NCBI GenBank assembly: GCA_029204225.1
Contig: CM055113.1
Span: 2,874,081-2,938,080 of the forward strand
Origin: Diphasiastrum complanatum
Lineage: Eukaryota > Streptophyta > Lycopodiopsida > Lycopodiales > Lycopodiaceae
Reading direction: 5' to 3'
DNA: 64,000 nucleotides
Each line of letters opens with the position of its first letter. Positions within the stretch are counted from its first letter, which is position 1. Below, piece after piece: positions 1-11,027 of this stretch. The notes below the pieces were generated by a model. That model saw only the letters and a list, made by a program, of their open reading frames with translations. It was not told the DNA's origin and made no database searches. The translations under genes and the position numbers were made by a program.

Positions 1-962
1 ACCAACGATGTTTTGCAAACCCCTGTTTAACACATCCCTCTCTAATTTAATTTGAAAGGGCCAGGGAATAGGAAATTTTTTTATATGTACTTGTCCAAAT
101 GCCTCTTTGATAATTTTAAACATTGTATCATATGCATCCCTGCTAATACCAAAATAATCACATGCTCCTTGTATCAATTTTTGGTCAATGATCTTGCCGA
201 CTTCGCCCATAAGGGCCTTTGCAATCTTGGACTTGATTCGAGAATGTCGTTGATTTCCAAGTAGACTCGTCATTGACTTGGCTGTAAGTACTGCACTCAA
301 AGACTTTCCAATCATGTCCTTGTCTTTCAGATTTTCATTGGTGACTAAAGTTGATCTGCAAAATAAAAATAAGATTTAGAAAAAAAACAATTCACAACCA
401 TTGAGTGCTAGATGAAACAAAACACATGAATAGTTTAAAACGTAATCTTACTTGAAAGCATATTCCCACTTGTTGAAAGCTCATCAATACTTTTTAAAAT
501 AACTCTTTTTCGCTTATTGTTCAGTATTTTCTTCCGTAATGTGTTTACTTCTACATTTATTTGACAATATGAGATATGCAATGTTTGTAAAATTAGTTTC
601 ATATTGTCAGTTTCTTGGTTAAGGTTCAATATAATATCTTGCAAACGAGAATTATCTATCTTCAAGATTTCATTCTCTTCTTTTGTTTGCAAAAAAAGAG
701 TTTCTTTTTCTCGATAGTCAGTAAGCAAACGATTCAACATATTTTCCAAACAATGGATTTTTTTCATTGAACTACTAATGCCATAACTTTTCAATCTTTC
801 ACAATAACCCAATAGACCATTGTGTCCTTCACACAAAAAAAGTATGAGTTGTGTAACCGATCTAAAATTTGGATGTTGCATTGAGCTTGGATCGATTGGA
901 TACAAACTTCCATCAACCCATAGATCACAATGTTTCCTATCTTCCGTCCTTTGGTGAGCTGG
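1..962 (-). CDS. Unrecognised host-type gene fragment, two exons, 3' end off window
   Basis: I do not recognise the family. The upstream exon is open from about 962 down to 452. It reads a short domain with WVDGSLYPIDPSS, then a Lys/Glu/Leu-rich stretch (about residues 60-160 of the exon) that looks like a coiled coil, then a basic segment with NNKRKR. A GTAAGA donor follows at 451. A TTTAG acceptor at 345 restores the frame exactly and gives a 107-bp intron. The second exon (344 to 1) stays open to the window edge and includes KALMGEVGKIIDQKLIQG. A continuous frame across a consistent intron, without the stops seen in nearby elements, argues for a real gene or a recent copy. The 5' part is lost: beyond about 962 the frame runs antisense through a gypsy fragment. 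A transposase-associated protein is an alternative. Confidence 0.5.
345..451 (-). other. Probable intron (107 bp)
   Basis: On the minus strand it begins GTAAGA at 451 and ends TTTAG at 345. Joining the flanks at these sites keeps the reading frame. The more obvious TTTTGCAG acceptor, 11 bases upstream, would put a stop right after the junction. Inferred from sequence only. Confidence 0.45.
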
Positions 963-965
963 TAA

Positions 966-1810
966 GGTGGATCCTTTCAGATTTTTTCTCGATGATGATT
1001 TAGTCCCTTGGCAACATGCTTTTACATACAATAAGGAGACTGAGCTGTCTGATGAGCAGGTCCTACAACATATGGACCCCAATCATTACGGAATTAAGGA
1101 AGTACCAGCTCAGCTGCCACAAAAATTCGCAATGGCTAAAGTTTCCAAGATAGATCCACCAAAGGCCCCTGCCAACAAAAAGAACCAATTGAGACAACGC
1201 TACAACCAGGTGATCTGATGGAGTGATCTAATAGAGGAGGCTATAGCTACGGTGGATGCTGATATTTGCAACCACGAAGCAAATATCACACTTGTTCCGA
1301 AGAAGGACAACAAGGATGAGTCCAACTATGTGAGTAGAAAAAGAAAAAAGAAGGTGTTGGATTCCTTGAAGTCAATTTGAATGAACTCAGATGTAGCGTT
1401 ATCTTCCTCGCAGATGACTAAAACCCAAAAGATTACTAGTCGGACTAAGATCAATATGTTGAAGGAGGAATCTCACTGAGCACCAGTTCACGAGATGCTT
1501 GAGACCTTCAATAACTACACCTTAAACGACATGGTAATCCGCAAGCACAAAGAGAATTTGATCAGAATCAAACACCAGCAAAACAAGCCTTCGAAGAACT
1601 TGCGCGAATGCAACTGATGAACCTTGCTGAGCCAGGAGAAGAAGAGAAGATTGTGCATGTGGAAGAACAGCTAAAACCCACACAATTCAAGATACTACGT
1701 TCGTTGTTGGCAGAATATAGGGATTGTTTTGCATGGAATTATAGTGAGTGGTATAAAAGTACCAGCTCACATGAGAACTAGAATTGATTACTTTCCTTTC
1801 TGAAGTCCTT
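966..1810 (+). mobile_element. Ty3/gypsy internal fragment (protease-to-RT spacer)
   Basis: Translation in several frames gives DDDLVPWQHAFTYNKETEL, closely matching the polyprotein segment at the right end of this window (about 63,845-64,000), so both are one gypsy family. Further on, about 1620-1740 reads EEKIVHVEEQLKP and LLAEYRDCFAW, the typical stretch just before reverse transcriptase in plant gypsy polyproteins. Stops and frameshifts are frequent (for example at 1216 and 1378). No RT core and no LTR are visible. The left edge abuts the minus-strand host-type exon, so this is a truncated insertion or a deletion product. Confidence 0.8.
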
Positions 1811-4237
1811 TGTGTGGGGCTCCCAACATCTATGCAAATGTTTTTCATACATAAATCTTACCTGAAGCTTGTTCTTTGTCATCATTTGCTACAAATGTGT
1901 CTATGAGACAATTTAGACATTGTATATATCTATACCATCATTGTATGACAATTATTTATACTAGTATTTGAAATTTGTGATAAAATTGTTAGAGTTTACA
2001 ACATTATACCCAAGCATGATAGTATATATTTATCATTGAACAAAACAATGACCACATAGAATGTTGAATTATGATTTAAAATAACCTTAAGCATGTACAT
2101 TATAATTCAATATGAAGTATTTCTATCTAGGAGTAATATTTTACTTATGTAAGGTCAAGAACCTTGAGCATTGACTTGTCCCAATGTTCTTTGGAGCATT
2201 TGCTTTGCTCAATTCAAAATGCCAAAACACTAATGAAATGATGTGATGATGGATGTATTTATCTTTTGAACTCTTATAATTTACAATGTCACTACAACAT
2301 CATACCACTACTTTCATAAACAACTTTGTCCAAATGGTTGGTTGCATTTTGGAAGTGGTTGATTAACTTTTGGCATTAATTAACGTTCAATGTAATGCAA
2401 CAACACAAAAAAGCATCCCTCTCCAATCTCCATTCTCCCTTTATTCTCCTCTACATCTTCCTCTCCCTCAATGATAATATCCTTTATGAGTTACAAGTCT
2501 CTCTTACTGGTCGCCAAAAGTCAAATTACTATATATGCAAAACTTCAGCGTCCACTGCAAGTTCAGTTCTATGATGAGAATTAAATAAGGCATTATGATG
2601 GATCTTGAAGTTGAAACTCGAGCATGTGATTTATACAAACACATGCACAAAACCTTCCTTTGTAAGATAACATCAACAAATCAGAAGCAAAGAAAGCAAG
2701 CAAAAATAAAAAATTTCATCTTGCTATTATTTGGAAAATCCTCAAAATTAAGTACCTTTTACGAAAAAATTGTTGGAAAACCGACTTGCTCATACGAGTA
2801 ACCAAGATAAGGTTTCTATTGTTGTTAGGCAATAGCCATACACATGAAAGAGAACACAAACAAAAACAATGAAGCATAATGATGAGATGTACTCCAACTA
2901 CGTCCCATAGCAATGGACTAGGAAGCACTACATACTTATTGATGACTTTGGCATTAAGTCTCTATGCCAAAAATAAAAAAAAGTTGCTTTAAAGCAATTT
3001 CCTAAAAGATGTCGCTAAATCTATTAACAAGCACACAACACCTATCTATAGCAAAACTTGTGCTCCAAATCAACTACTAGAATCTCGAACTTCTAACTAA
3101 AATCTAGCTTGACTTTACTAAATATAGGTAAGAGCCCCTAGGATCATGACTGACATGCCCCAATAATTCTAATTACTCCTAGACAACATCATTAAACGAA
3201 ATAGTGTGAACATCAACTCTACAAACATGTATTGTCTATTCACTAAGAAGCATAGGTGAACCAATCCAAAGGTAAGCACAATGAACGATTCAATGAAAGT
3301 ACATTGCGTGGCACTATCTTGTTTTCCGTTGAAAATTTTGGACAGTCAGGCTTATAGATTATTCACAATATTGTAGGAGTTTGCGATCAAATTTTTTTTG
3401 CTCAAGTACATAAAAAATTATGCAAATGTAGATGTACCTCATCCTAAAGCTACAGCTAGTGATCCTTGAATTTTTCAATAAAGAAAAAAATTCTATGAGA
3501 AAGTATAATGAAGAAGTCAAAACTTGCAATTTTTCCCATGACAAATGGAATCCTTATCAAGTACCTACAAGAACCAGATTTCATTGCCTCAAACCTGCAC
3601 ACATAAAATGTTCACAATTTGAGAGTGATAGTCAAAATACAACCCTACGCACAATTTGAGAGTGATAGTCAAAATACAAACCCTATGCACAAAATAAGTG
3701 AGTATGTACCTCAAGGAAATAGAAAGAGACTATAAGGAACTAAAAAAGCAACAATCTTAACAGCTCCTAGCATCTCAAACATGCAATTCTTCAAACATAT
3801 AGTTATATTAATAAAAAGGACAATGAATCAATCAATAAAATACAATTGTCACATGACTGGAAGATATTTAAAAATTTCACCTCATACCAAACTAAATTCT
3901 TAGAAAACCAACGAGTGCTCAGATTATTGTGTAGTAGCATAAAAATACAAGTTGTTTCAAATTTTGTATTATAAAAGAATATATAACTAGTAGGGTTGAT
4001 AGAATTGTAGTCCTAGTTTTTTAACATCATAACCACCATTGAAGATGCTGAAAACTTAAAAGGTAAAGAGAGAACCTCACTAGAATAATGAAGAATGCCC
4101 AAAACAAAGGAATGTAGTTTAAGCTCAAAAAATAGTGTATTAACATCATAAGGGTGTGGAGGGGTCCCAAGTCTAGCTACTTAATTACAAGCTTTAGTTA
4201 TGGAATTCATAACAAGGTGTCATCATTAGCTCAAGTT
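1811..4237. other. No gene recognised
   Basis: AT-rich sequence without a convincing coding region on either strand. It contains a 37-38 bp tandem duplication at 3613-3687, listed separately. Confidence 0.5.
3613..3687. repeat. Tandem duplication, 37-38 bp x 2
   Basis: Two adjacent copies of a unit beginning CACAATTTGAGAGTGATAG, at 3613 and 3650, differing by about two changes. Likely replication slippage. Confidence 0.9.
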
Positions 4238-5870
4238 CTAGGCTACTTGGTCTACTAAGCACATGCTAAAGGGGCTTACATTGTAACTAGATTTGGTTGC
4301 CTCCATGATATTTGTACAACTCACAATTAATAAGGTCATATAGCCATGAAGGGTTAATAGGCATTGAATTTCAACTTGTCCCCTTAAAAGGCTATTTTGT
4401 TCAACCTCACACCTAACAAATGCCCACAAATCTTAAACTTTTCTCTATTATTATGTGGTTTAATAACGGTCTCTATAATTTGATTGTTGATGCCACAATA
4501 CATGAGTTGCATCCCCTTGCTACGCACTTTCGCTTTTATAAAGTGTTGATCCACTTCAATACGTTTCATCACATAATACATTGGTCTCTTTGATGACTAA
4601 ATAGAACTTCAAGTATTATCAAATCTAACAATAGGACCCACTTGTCTAAGTTGGACATCATCAAGTTGACTCAACCAAATAGCCTCCTAGGTAGCTCTCA
4701 TAGTTGCCATGTACTCCACCTCTATGGATGGCAATGCCATTGTAGGTTGCTTTTCATTGCACCAAGATAAGGCTCATAAACCTGGGCGAAATATAAAGCT
4801 CATAATTGACCTACATCTTTATCACCAACCCAATAAAAATCTATGGGATCCTCCAACTGAAGCTCACCAACATGGTATATCCAAACCCACGATTTGGAAG
4901 TCCCCCTTCACACATCTCAAGACTCTCTTGGTTGCTTTCCAAAGGGCCTCAATGGAATTACTCATATATTGACTTGCTACCCTTATTGCATATGCAATAT
5001 TTGGCCAAATAGTGGTTAGAGACATCAAACAACCCACCAACTAATCATACAAAATCTCATCCAACCATCATCCTTAAGACTTCTTATTACTCTTGTATGT
5101 TGGATCTTTTCAAAAAAAAATGTGCATACTGTAATTAAAAAATAAAAAGATTGTTCTTTGTTTTCCATACCTTTATTCCAAGCATACACAAACCAAGAAT
5201 TTTCATGTCAAATTTATGCCATAGATTACTTTTGACCTTAGCAATCACATTGCTACCAATAATGACTAATTCATCAACAAAGAGGACAAAAATGACCATG
5301 TTTCCAACCTCCCTCTTGACATGCATATTAGTCTCTAACTTGCCCTTATTAATATTTTGCCTTGTGAAGTACTTGTAAATATGACTACAAGCCTTGGTGC
5401 ATGTTTAAAATCATAGAGGGCCTTTCTTAAACCTGCAAACCATATACGCATTAAATTGCCTCAAAACGTTGCGGTTGATCCATGTAGATCTCATCCTTCA
5501 AATGCTCGTTAAAACGTCCATTTGTTGAACATTTCAATCAAAGTACAAATCCAATCTCAAGACTATCAAATAGAAGTCATCTTCACCACTGGAGCAAATG
5601 TCAAATGATAATTCACCCCTTCCTACCATGCAAAAACCTTGGCTTATGCTTATTATTCATACCATTTGACTAAAACTTGATCAGCACACTTACAACCAAT
5701 AGGTTGTTTTTCTTCTAGCAATTCCACAAGTTCCAAAGTGGTGTTCTCCACGATGGAGTCGTACTCCTCTTGCATGATATCTTATAATACTTCCACCTTT
5801 ACTATCTCTTATTTGTCTTGATATTGTGGTTCCTTATGACAACACATTGCTCCTTGATCACTACTTTCGA
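4238..5870 (-). mobile_element. Degenerate Ty1/copia RT-RNase H fragment
   Basis: Read on the minus strand in shifting frames, the order is that of a copia pol C-terminus. Near 5690-5860 is the RT start (MQEEYDSIVENTTLELVELL, then PIGCK). At about 5135-5326 is the RT palm, with FVDE in place of the usual YVDD and then GIKVW. At about 4690-4740 is the RNase H motif region (EVEYMAT). At 4384-4581 is the 3' tail (a diverged HIEIDxHFI motif). Stops and frameshifts are numerous, so it cannot be functional. Its 5' end abuts a plus-strand copia LTR at about 5956. Confidence 0.8.
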
Positions 5871-5955
5871 CTTCTGCAAGTATTTGCCCTTCCTTGATTA
5901 CTTGCCAATATGACCTTAATAACTTCTTTGTTGGTGAGGAAGGTGGAATCCTATG

Positions 5956-6381
5956 TGTTAAAATAAATGCCTATATGTATTACCCCGTAGGCTTTGTATT
6001 ATTGCAACTTTTAAGTTGTACATATGCCATGGGAGTATCAATTTGTGGAGCCTCTTATGCACATTTATCAAGTAGGTCAAGCATGACACATGGTCAAGTT
6101 GACACCTAGAGCTGAATTTAGTAAGTGACACCTCGGATAACTATCATGATCATGCATGCATGTAAGCCACGTGGCACCCAAGATCTTCTGGATCTTGAGG
6201 GGTTACCATGCCCTCTCATCTCACTAATCAAATTTTCACTTGTTGGAATCCATCTCTATTGTCAAAAAGGTTGAGCCTTTCTTGATTCTCCATGCATCTA
6301 AATGATTTATGTTATGTTATTGATGTGTTTCTTGTCATCTATCATAGTTACAATGCTATAGAGGATGATCTACAAGTTTCA
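5956..6381 (+). repeat. Copia 5' LTR (about 426 bp)
   Basis: Begins TGTTAAAATAAATG and ends in TTTCA, directly upstream of a copia primer-binding site at 6385. TG...CA ends and the following gag support the call. The left edge is a best guess, because a TG also occurs two bases earlier and no second LTR is present for comparison. Confidence 0.6.
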
Positions 6382-6384
6382 ACA

Positions 6385-6396
6385 TGGTATCAGAGC
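6385..6396 (+). other. Primer-binding site, copia type
   Basis: TGGTATCAGAGC, the common plant copia primer-binding site complementary to initiator methionine tRNA. It lies three bases after the inferred LTR end. Confidence 0.85.
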
Positions 6397-7000
6397 CTGA
6401 TCATATCCTTAAATAAACACCTCAATCTTGAAAGTGGGTGATCTACAAGCAGAACAGATCTTTTCATATTGCAGTTGGTACTGATGGAGAGCTATAATTA
6501 TGAGGATGACAACCATAGCAAACAATCTGAAAAGTTGTGGAGAGCCACATTGTGGAAAATTAAGGTGCACTTTCAATAGAGAGGTCCTATAAAGGTGCCA
6601 AGTGGATCTTGGACAGGCTATGACAGCCATAGTGTGTGATAGATTCATAATTAGAAGCTGAGGGGTATTCATCGTGGCATAATACCCTAGTTACGTCCAG
6701 ACCCTACTTTACCTTCTTTCATTTTACTTAACCTAATCATGTCAAATCTTTTTTAAAGTTTGAAGCAAGCAAGCTAGATGGCACTAATTATAATCTAGAA
6801 GTTCAGGATGGAAAACATTCTTGAAGAAAAAGAATGTTGGGATATAGCAACAAGTACAAACCTCTTCCTACTTCTGAACCTATCTCAAGGACTATACCAA
6901 GAGGGGCAAGAGGGCACGCAGAATCATCAATCTCTCACTGAAGGGTAGAATCCCTGACAAAAAGAGGCAAGAGGAACAAATCAAGCTTGGGCAATTCTCA
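6397..7000 (+). mobile_element. Copia gag N-terminus, truncated
   Basis: At about 6755-6845 the sequence encodes, across small frame errors, the copia gag opening (FEASKLDGTNYNL, then a diverged WKFRMENIL-like stretch, then ECWDIVT). This is the usual N-terminal domain of plant copia gag. No further gag, protease or pol follows, so the copy is truncated at about 7000. Confidence 0.7.
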
Positions 7001-7085
7001 AATTCATGTTTGAGATTGCCAACACAACGGGGGTTCTTTGTTTCAAAAACAACCTTCATTCTCTCAAGATGGATTTGGGGCTTTA

Positions 7086-7255
7086 AAAAAATTATAAGTT
7101 TGAATCATTTTATAATGGAGATCATGCAGTTGACCGATATCACTAAGATTTTCATCAAAATTGAATTAAGTTTGAAAAATTATAACTTTGAATCTTTCTA
7201 TAATGGAGATCATGCAGTTGAACAAATCACTAAGATTTTCATCTTTGAATTAAAC
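7086..7255. repeat. Tandem duplication, about 88 bp x 2
   Basis: Both copies carry the pattern AAAAATTATAAnTTTGAATC, then TATAATGGAGATCATGCAGT and CACTAAGATTTTCATC, at about 7086 and 7173. Several substitutions and a small indel separate them. Confidence 0.85.
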
Positions 7256-7899
7256 TCATATTGTATTCAAAGGTGGACCTTTTCTTAACGGATGAAAAAT
7301 CATCCCATCTACAACTGTATTGGTTAAAGAAAAAAGTATTATTTTGTGGTATTTTCAATAATCTCGTCTTAAATACAACATACATGAAAGTGATATCTAA
7401 AACAAAAAAAAACAATTCCCAAAAGAATTTGACACGAAAGATATGGGCTTCTACGTTGTCAGAAATGGTGAAAAACGAAAAGAGCGAAAGCAAACGAAGG
7501 AAACGAAATAAACGAAGGGGAATCTTTCACGCTGCCAGCTGGCAGCTCAACGGGCTTGGAGTCGTAGACTTCACGCCTAGGTGAAACGAGTGGCAACGAC
7601 AGAGAGTACCTGAATAGTTGATTAGCGTTAACTAGTCTTGTGATTTCAATGTTTTAGCCATCTTGTAAACTCCACATTTAGAAAGTCTCCTAATGGTTTT
7701 GCATTTCAATACTTCTAGTCTAAGAAAGATTCCTCTAATTGACTAAGACTAGGAACCATGAAAATTTGTGCTTAATGAAAAGGATCAGCACATAATCAAG
7801 CAATTCAACACCTTGTGTTGTTCAATACCAATAGCATAACCTCTAAGCCCTACAACTCACAAACATAACAAACCCAATACTTTTACACAAAGTACTTAC

Positions 7900-8154
7900 A
7901 TTGAAACCCTCAGCACGCAAGCAACGTAAGTGTGCGTCTATCCACTTTTTACAAGCATCTGGACCATGCTCCACAACGCACTCATCTCTCAATATCTTGG
8001 TATCCGGGCAAGCACAGCAAATCTTCTTCTTTGGCCCTGCCTTTTCTTCTTGCTGTTGTTCCCTTGAGGAAGCTATGGCAGTTGTAGAGTTACGATTATT
8101 ATTAGTCGTAGCTGAAGAAGAATCAATGGAGCTAGTTATAGCACCCATCACCAT
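7900..8154 (-). CDS. COX17: COX17-like cytochrome c oxidase copper chaperone (coding exon)
   Basis: COX17 proteins carry Cu(I) in the mitochondrial intermembrane space to SCO1 and COX11 for cytochrome c oxidase assembly. From the ATG at 8154 the exon gives 85 codons. The Ser/Asn/Gln-rich N-terminus (residues 1-38) is longer than in many plant homologues. The core is PKKKICCACPDTK, with copper-binding Cys46-Cys47 and twin CX9C motifs (Cys49-Cys59, Cys68-Cys78), ending CLRAEGFN. Plant COX17 normally ends in EGFNV or EGFKV. Here the coding stops at AAT followed by a consensus GTAAGT donor (7899), so the final residue and stop are probably in a downstream exon I could not locate. Unspliced, the frame adds 18 codons to a stop at 7843. 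No coding damage is visible. This is the clearest functional gene in the window. Confidence 0.88.
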
Positions 8155-8187
8155 TGCTATCGTTCCTGCCCCTATCAAACCATAGCC
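8155..8187 (-). promoter_or_regulatory. COX17 5' leader with splice acceptor and mini-uORF
   Basis: On the minus strand a pyrimidine-rich TTACATTTTAG acceptor ends at 8188, so the coding exon probably starts at 8187 and a 5' UTR intron lies upstream. The leader contains an ATG-GTT-TGA mini-ORF (8183-8175) before the coding ATG at 8154. The frame upstream of that ATG is open but has no in-frame ATG. Confidence 0.5.
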
Positions 8188-8263
8188 CTAAAATGTAAGT
8201 GGAAAAGCTTGATATAGCACAAACATAAACCAGCTCCACGAGAAAATAAATTTTATGTATAAA

Positions 8264-8396
8264 GCAGCAAATTCATGAATCATGTCTTTAGGGGGGGGCT
8301 AAGAGAGTGTCTAGAATAAGCCACTCCTATGCAGCAAATTCATGAATCATGTCTTTGGGGGCGGACTAAGAGAGTGTCTAGAATAAGCTATCCTAT
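8264..8396. repeat. Tandem duplication, about 67 bp x 2
   Basis: Two copies start GCAGCAAATTCATGAATCAT at 8264 and 8331 and include a G-run followed by AGAGAGTGTCTAGAATAAGC. It lies in the probable 5' intron of COX17. Confidence 0.9.
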
Positions 8397-9250
8397 TTGG
8401 GGCTGAAGGGCAAGGTATATCAATCACTCTTTTAAAAGGTGACATATCATATTCTAGCCGAAAGTGGGTGAAGCTATGCCAACCTAATCTATGTGCCAGA
8501 GGGAGATGCATTTTTTAACACAGTCCTTCACCCTCTATGTTAAGTGAGAGCATAAGTGTGCTTGCCTAGCGTTATGAGAATAGAGGCATACCTACTTCGA
8601 TTGCGTGGATATGATATCAGAGGCTGCACGCACGCATCAGCTCTACTGCAGTTACCTTCAGAGTCAGAGGCTACTACTTCGAACCCGGGTTAGTAAATTA
8701 CTAGATTGTATTTTGATTCTTGAGTGTTATTGTTCATGGTTCAGTGTTGAATCTTAATAGTTCATTGTTCAGTGTTGAATCTTGATAGTTCAGTTCAGTG
8801 GTCTTCAACTTCCAATCACGGATGACGTGGAAAGGAATGTGCCACCATCATTATAGACGAGCTTGCAGTGTGCACTGACTATTATGATTATCACATCGAC
8901 TAAATCTAGTTCATAAATACCTGGAAAGATCGAGCCTGTTACAATAATCTTCTGTAAAATATCCACTTCAAGCCGTATTTATGATTTCCCCTGAAACAAC
9001 AAGAAAAAGAACAATACAGTTAAGCTAACGCGATTTGCTTTTGCAACTTAAAAAGCTCTACATCTTGCATATCTGAAGACTACCCACGTCAAGCATTCTA
9101 AAGTAGAAAATTAGCCTCAAGCAAATGCTACGTATGGCAGAGAGCGAGCTAGCAACCTAATATTCTTGAGAGCGAGAAAGAAAGAGGAGCCCAACGCATG
9201 AATATGCTGCCTGTTCTTGACAGGAAGGAACCAGAGCAGCGACCTGATCC
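8397..9250. other. COX17 upstream or intronic region, no coding found
   Basis: No coding region seen. A few short repeats occur at 8725-8800 (GTTCAGTGTTGAATCTTnATAG twice). A TTCGAACCC stretch near 8683 resembles a Pol III B box on the minus strand, but no tRNA fold was found. Confidence 0.4.
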
Positions 9251-9253
9251 ATC

Positions 9254-9257
<4 letters not shown>

Positions 9258-9315
<58 letters not shown>
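9258..9315. repeat. (CT)n microsatellite
   Basis: An uninterrupted TC/CT run of about 58 bp. On the COX17 strand it reads (GA)n, a common element of plant 5' leaders. Confidence 0.98.
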
Positions 9316-9319
<4 letters not shown>

Positions 9320-9425
9320 ACCTCATTATATCGCTTTTTTACCCCCAGAACCTAAAAATGTAATCCTAATCCTAAAACAGCCGTAGCCCTAGATCTGACC
9401 TACTATTCAATCCCTAAAACAGCAA
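9296..9425 (-). promoter_or_regulatory. Possible COX17 promoter/5' UTR region
   Basis: Next to the (GA)n tract, the minus strand has GCGATATAATGAGG, a possible TATA region. The plus strand has CCCTA-type motifs (AATCCTAATCCTAAAACAGC, AGCCCTAG). A related copy lies at about 10,545-10,640. The assignment to COX17 rests on position and strand only. Confidence 0.3.
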
Positions 9426-9898
9426 TACTTATAACTTATCACTATTCTGACGAAATTTCAGATTGCACTTTCTAACAAGATTTCAGATTAATGAAACAAA
9501 TCAGAGATTGCAAATATTCATGATTCTACAGAATCAAAAGCATTTAAGATTACATTTGCACATTCCCAGAGTTTCTAGCAGTAAGTTTCTACACCTATCA
9601 GTAAGTTCTAACATAACACACATCCTAACAACATTTCAGGTAATGTTAGCATTTCCAAGATACATAATTGCTAATTGGTATGGCATTCCAACACCAATTC
9701 AAATGTTTGACCTTGTTTTCCCGTTCCAACAACCTCCACAAATGCTACAAATAACCAGTTGCACCACTGAGTGGTTACTCCACCTGCCAAAGAGCACCTG
9801 CAAACCAACAACCTGCAGCAAGCATCAGCGTTCTCAGAGGAAGATCAGCAATTTCAGAGGAAGAGCATACTCCTTACTTGCAAACAAAAATACTGCTC

Positions 9899-10090
9899 TC
9901 AAATGAACCCTACTCTCCAAACAATTGAAAACGAAACCTGCTCTCCTAAGCTAAAAAAGAAACCTTCTCTCAAACAAAAATTACAGCTCTGCAATAAAAC
10001 CCTGTTCATTTGCAAACAACGAAACCTACTCTCCAAACAACTGAAAACGAAACCCGCTCTCCCAGCTAAAAACGAAATCTGCTCCCCAAA
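9899..10090. repeat. Direct repeat, about 62 bp, two copies 119 bp apart
   Basis: Copies at about 9899-9960 and 10018-10079 share CCTACTCTCCAAACAA, TTGAAAACGAAACC or CTGAAAACGAAACC, GCTCTCC and AGCTAAAAA. The spacer between them is unrelated. Confidence 0.8.
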
Positions 10091-10544
10091 AAGACTCTTC
10101 CGAACACCCAACAATCGGGATTGAACCAGCAGACCTCCGTTGCAGCTCCTTTCACAGCACCATCTTTGCCAACGAACTGTCTTCCCTCTGCACGTCGCCT
10201 TTTCCAACCTCCCTGGATATTCTATTCTAGGGTGAATCTTCTCTACTACCTCCATAGGTTTACTTCTCCAACTTCTCTTGGTATTCTAGGTCGAATGTTC
10301 TCTCTCAACTCGATCGTGGCATCATTCCAAGGTGAATATTCCGTCCAACCTACACACACACTCTCTCTCTCTCCATCTCACGCTCTCTCTGGAAAATCCT
10401 CTTTCCAGAACTTTTTGAAAGCACGTGTTCTTTGTTTAAAATCAACATGCCTGCGTATCAACCCCACTTCAACTGCCCATCAAATACATTTTAGGGCAAA
10501 TGTGCACCAATGAGAACACAAAAAACGCTTTTTGTTGATCATTT

Positions 10545-10640
10545 TTCTCTCCCTCTCTAACACCTCACATTATTGCTATTTCTCATTCTAAAACCTCAAA
10601 AAAAAGTGAAACCCTAAAAAAGCCCTAATTTTTTTTGAAA
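10545..10640 (+). promoter_or_regulatory. Second copy of the CT-rich/telo-box upstream element
   Basis: Reads CTCTCT, then AACACCTCACATTAT, then GAAACCCTAAAAAAGCCC. It corresponds in order to the 9296-9400 sequence (CTCTCC, AACACCTCATTAT, CCTAAAACAGCC). AAACCCTAA-type telo boxes are common near starts of plant housekeeping genes. No gene is seen next to this copy. Confidence 0.4.
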
Positions 10641-10850
10641 AATCCTCTCCCTCACCCTAATCAGGCTGGCTCCCATGTGCCCACATATATATCCTTTTCT
10701 CTCTATAGGAAACTTCTAGACTTTTCTCTCTCTACTCTTTTTTAGAACGTTTCACAAAAATGCCGGTCACCCTTCAACTGCCTGTCATTAAAGACTTAGG
10801 GCACACGTGGCCCAATCAACAGTTAAGAATCGTCTTTTATCCATGACAAC

Positions 10851-10853
<3 letters not shown>

Positions 10854-10898
<45 letters not shown>
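10854..10898. repeat. (CT)n microsatellite
   Basis: An uninterrupted CT run of about 45 bp. Confidence 0.98.
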
Positions 10899-10900
<2 letters not shown>

Positions 10901-11027
10901 CTTACTAGCACGAATTAGATCATGCTGGACATAGTCCACTATTAGCCACATGCTCAACGACTTTTAGAATTGACCAAGGCATTTTGTGTGGTTGCTAACT
11001 GCTAACAGTTGGCAAGCATGCCACATG

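Noticed and set aside
8670-8700. Possible tRNA-derived SINE (TTCGAACCC, B-box-like)
   Set aside because: No A box at the right spacing, no tRNA fold and no terminal tail found.
10108-10130. GGGATTGAACC resembling the T-arm of a tRNA
   Set aside because: No acceptor stem or anticodon arm can be drawn around it.
9463-10513. Overlapping plus-strand ORFs upstream of COX17 (147, 117 and 130 codons)
   Set aside because: Low-complexity Thr/Pro/Lys-rich translations across direct repeats; no family signature.
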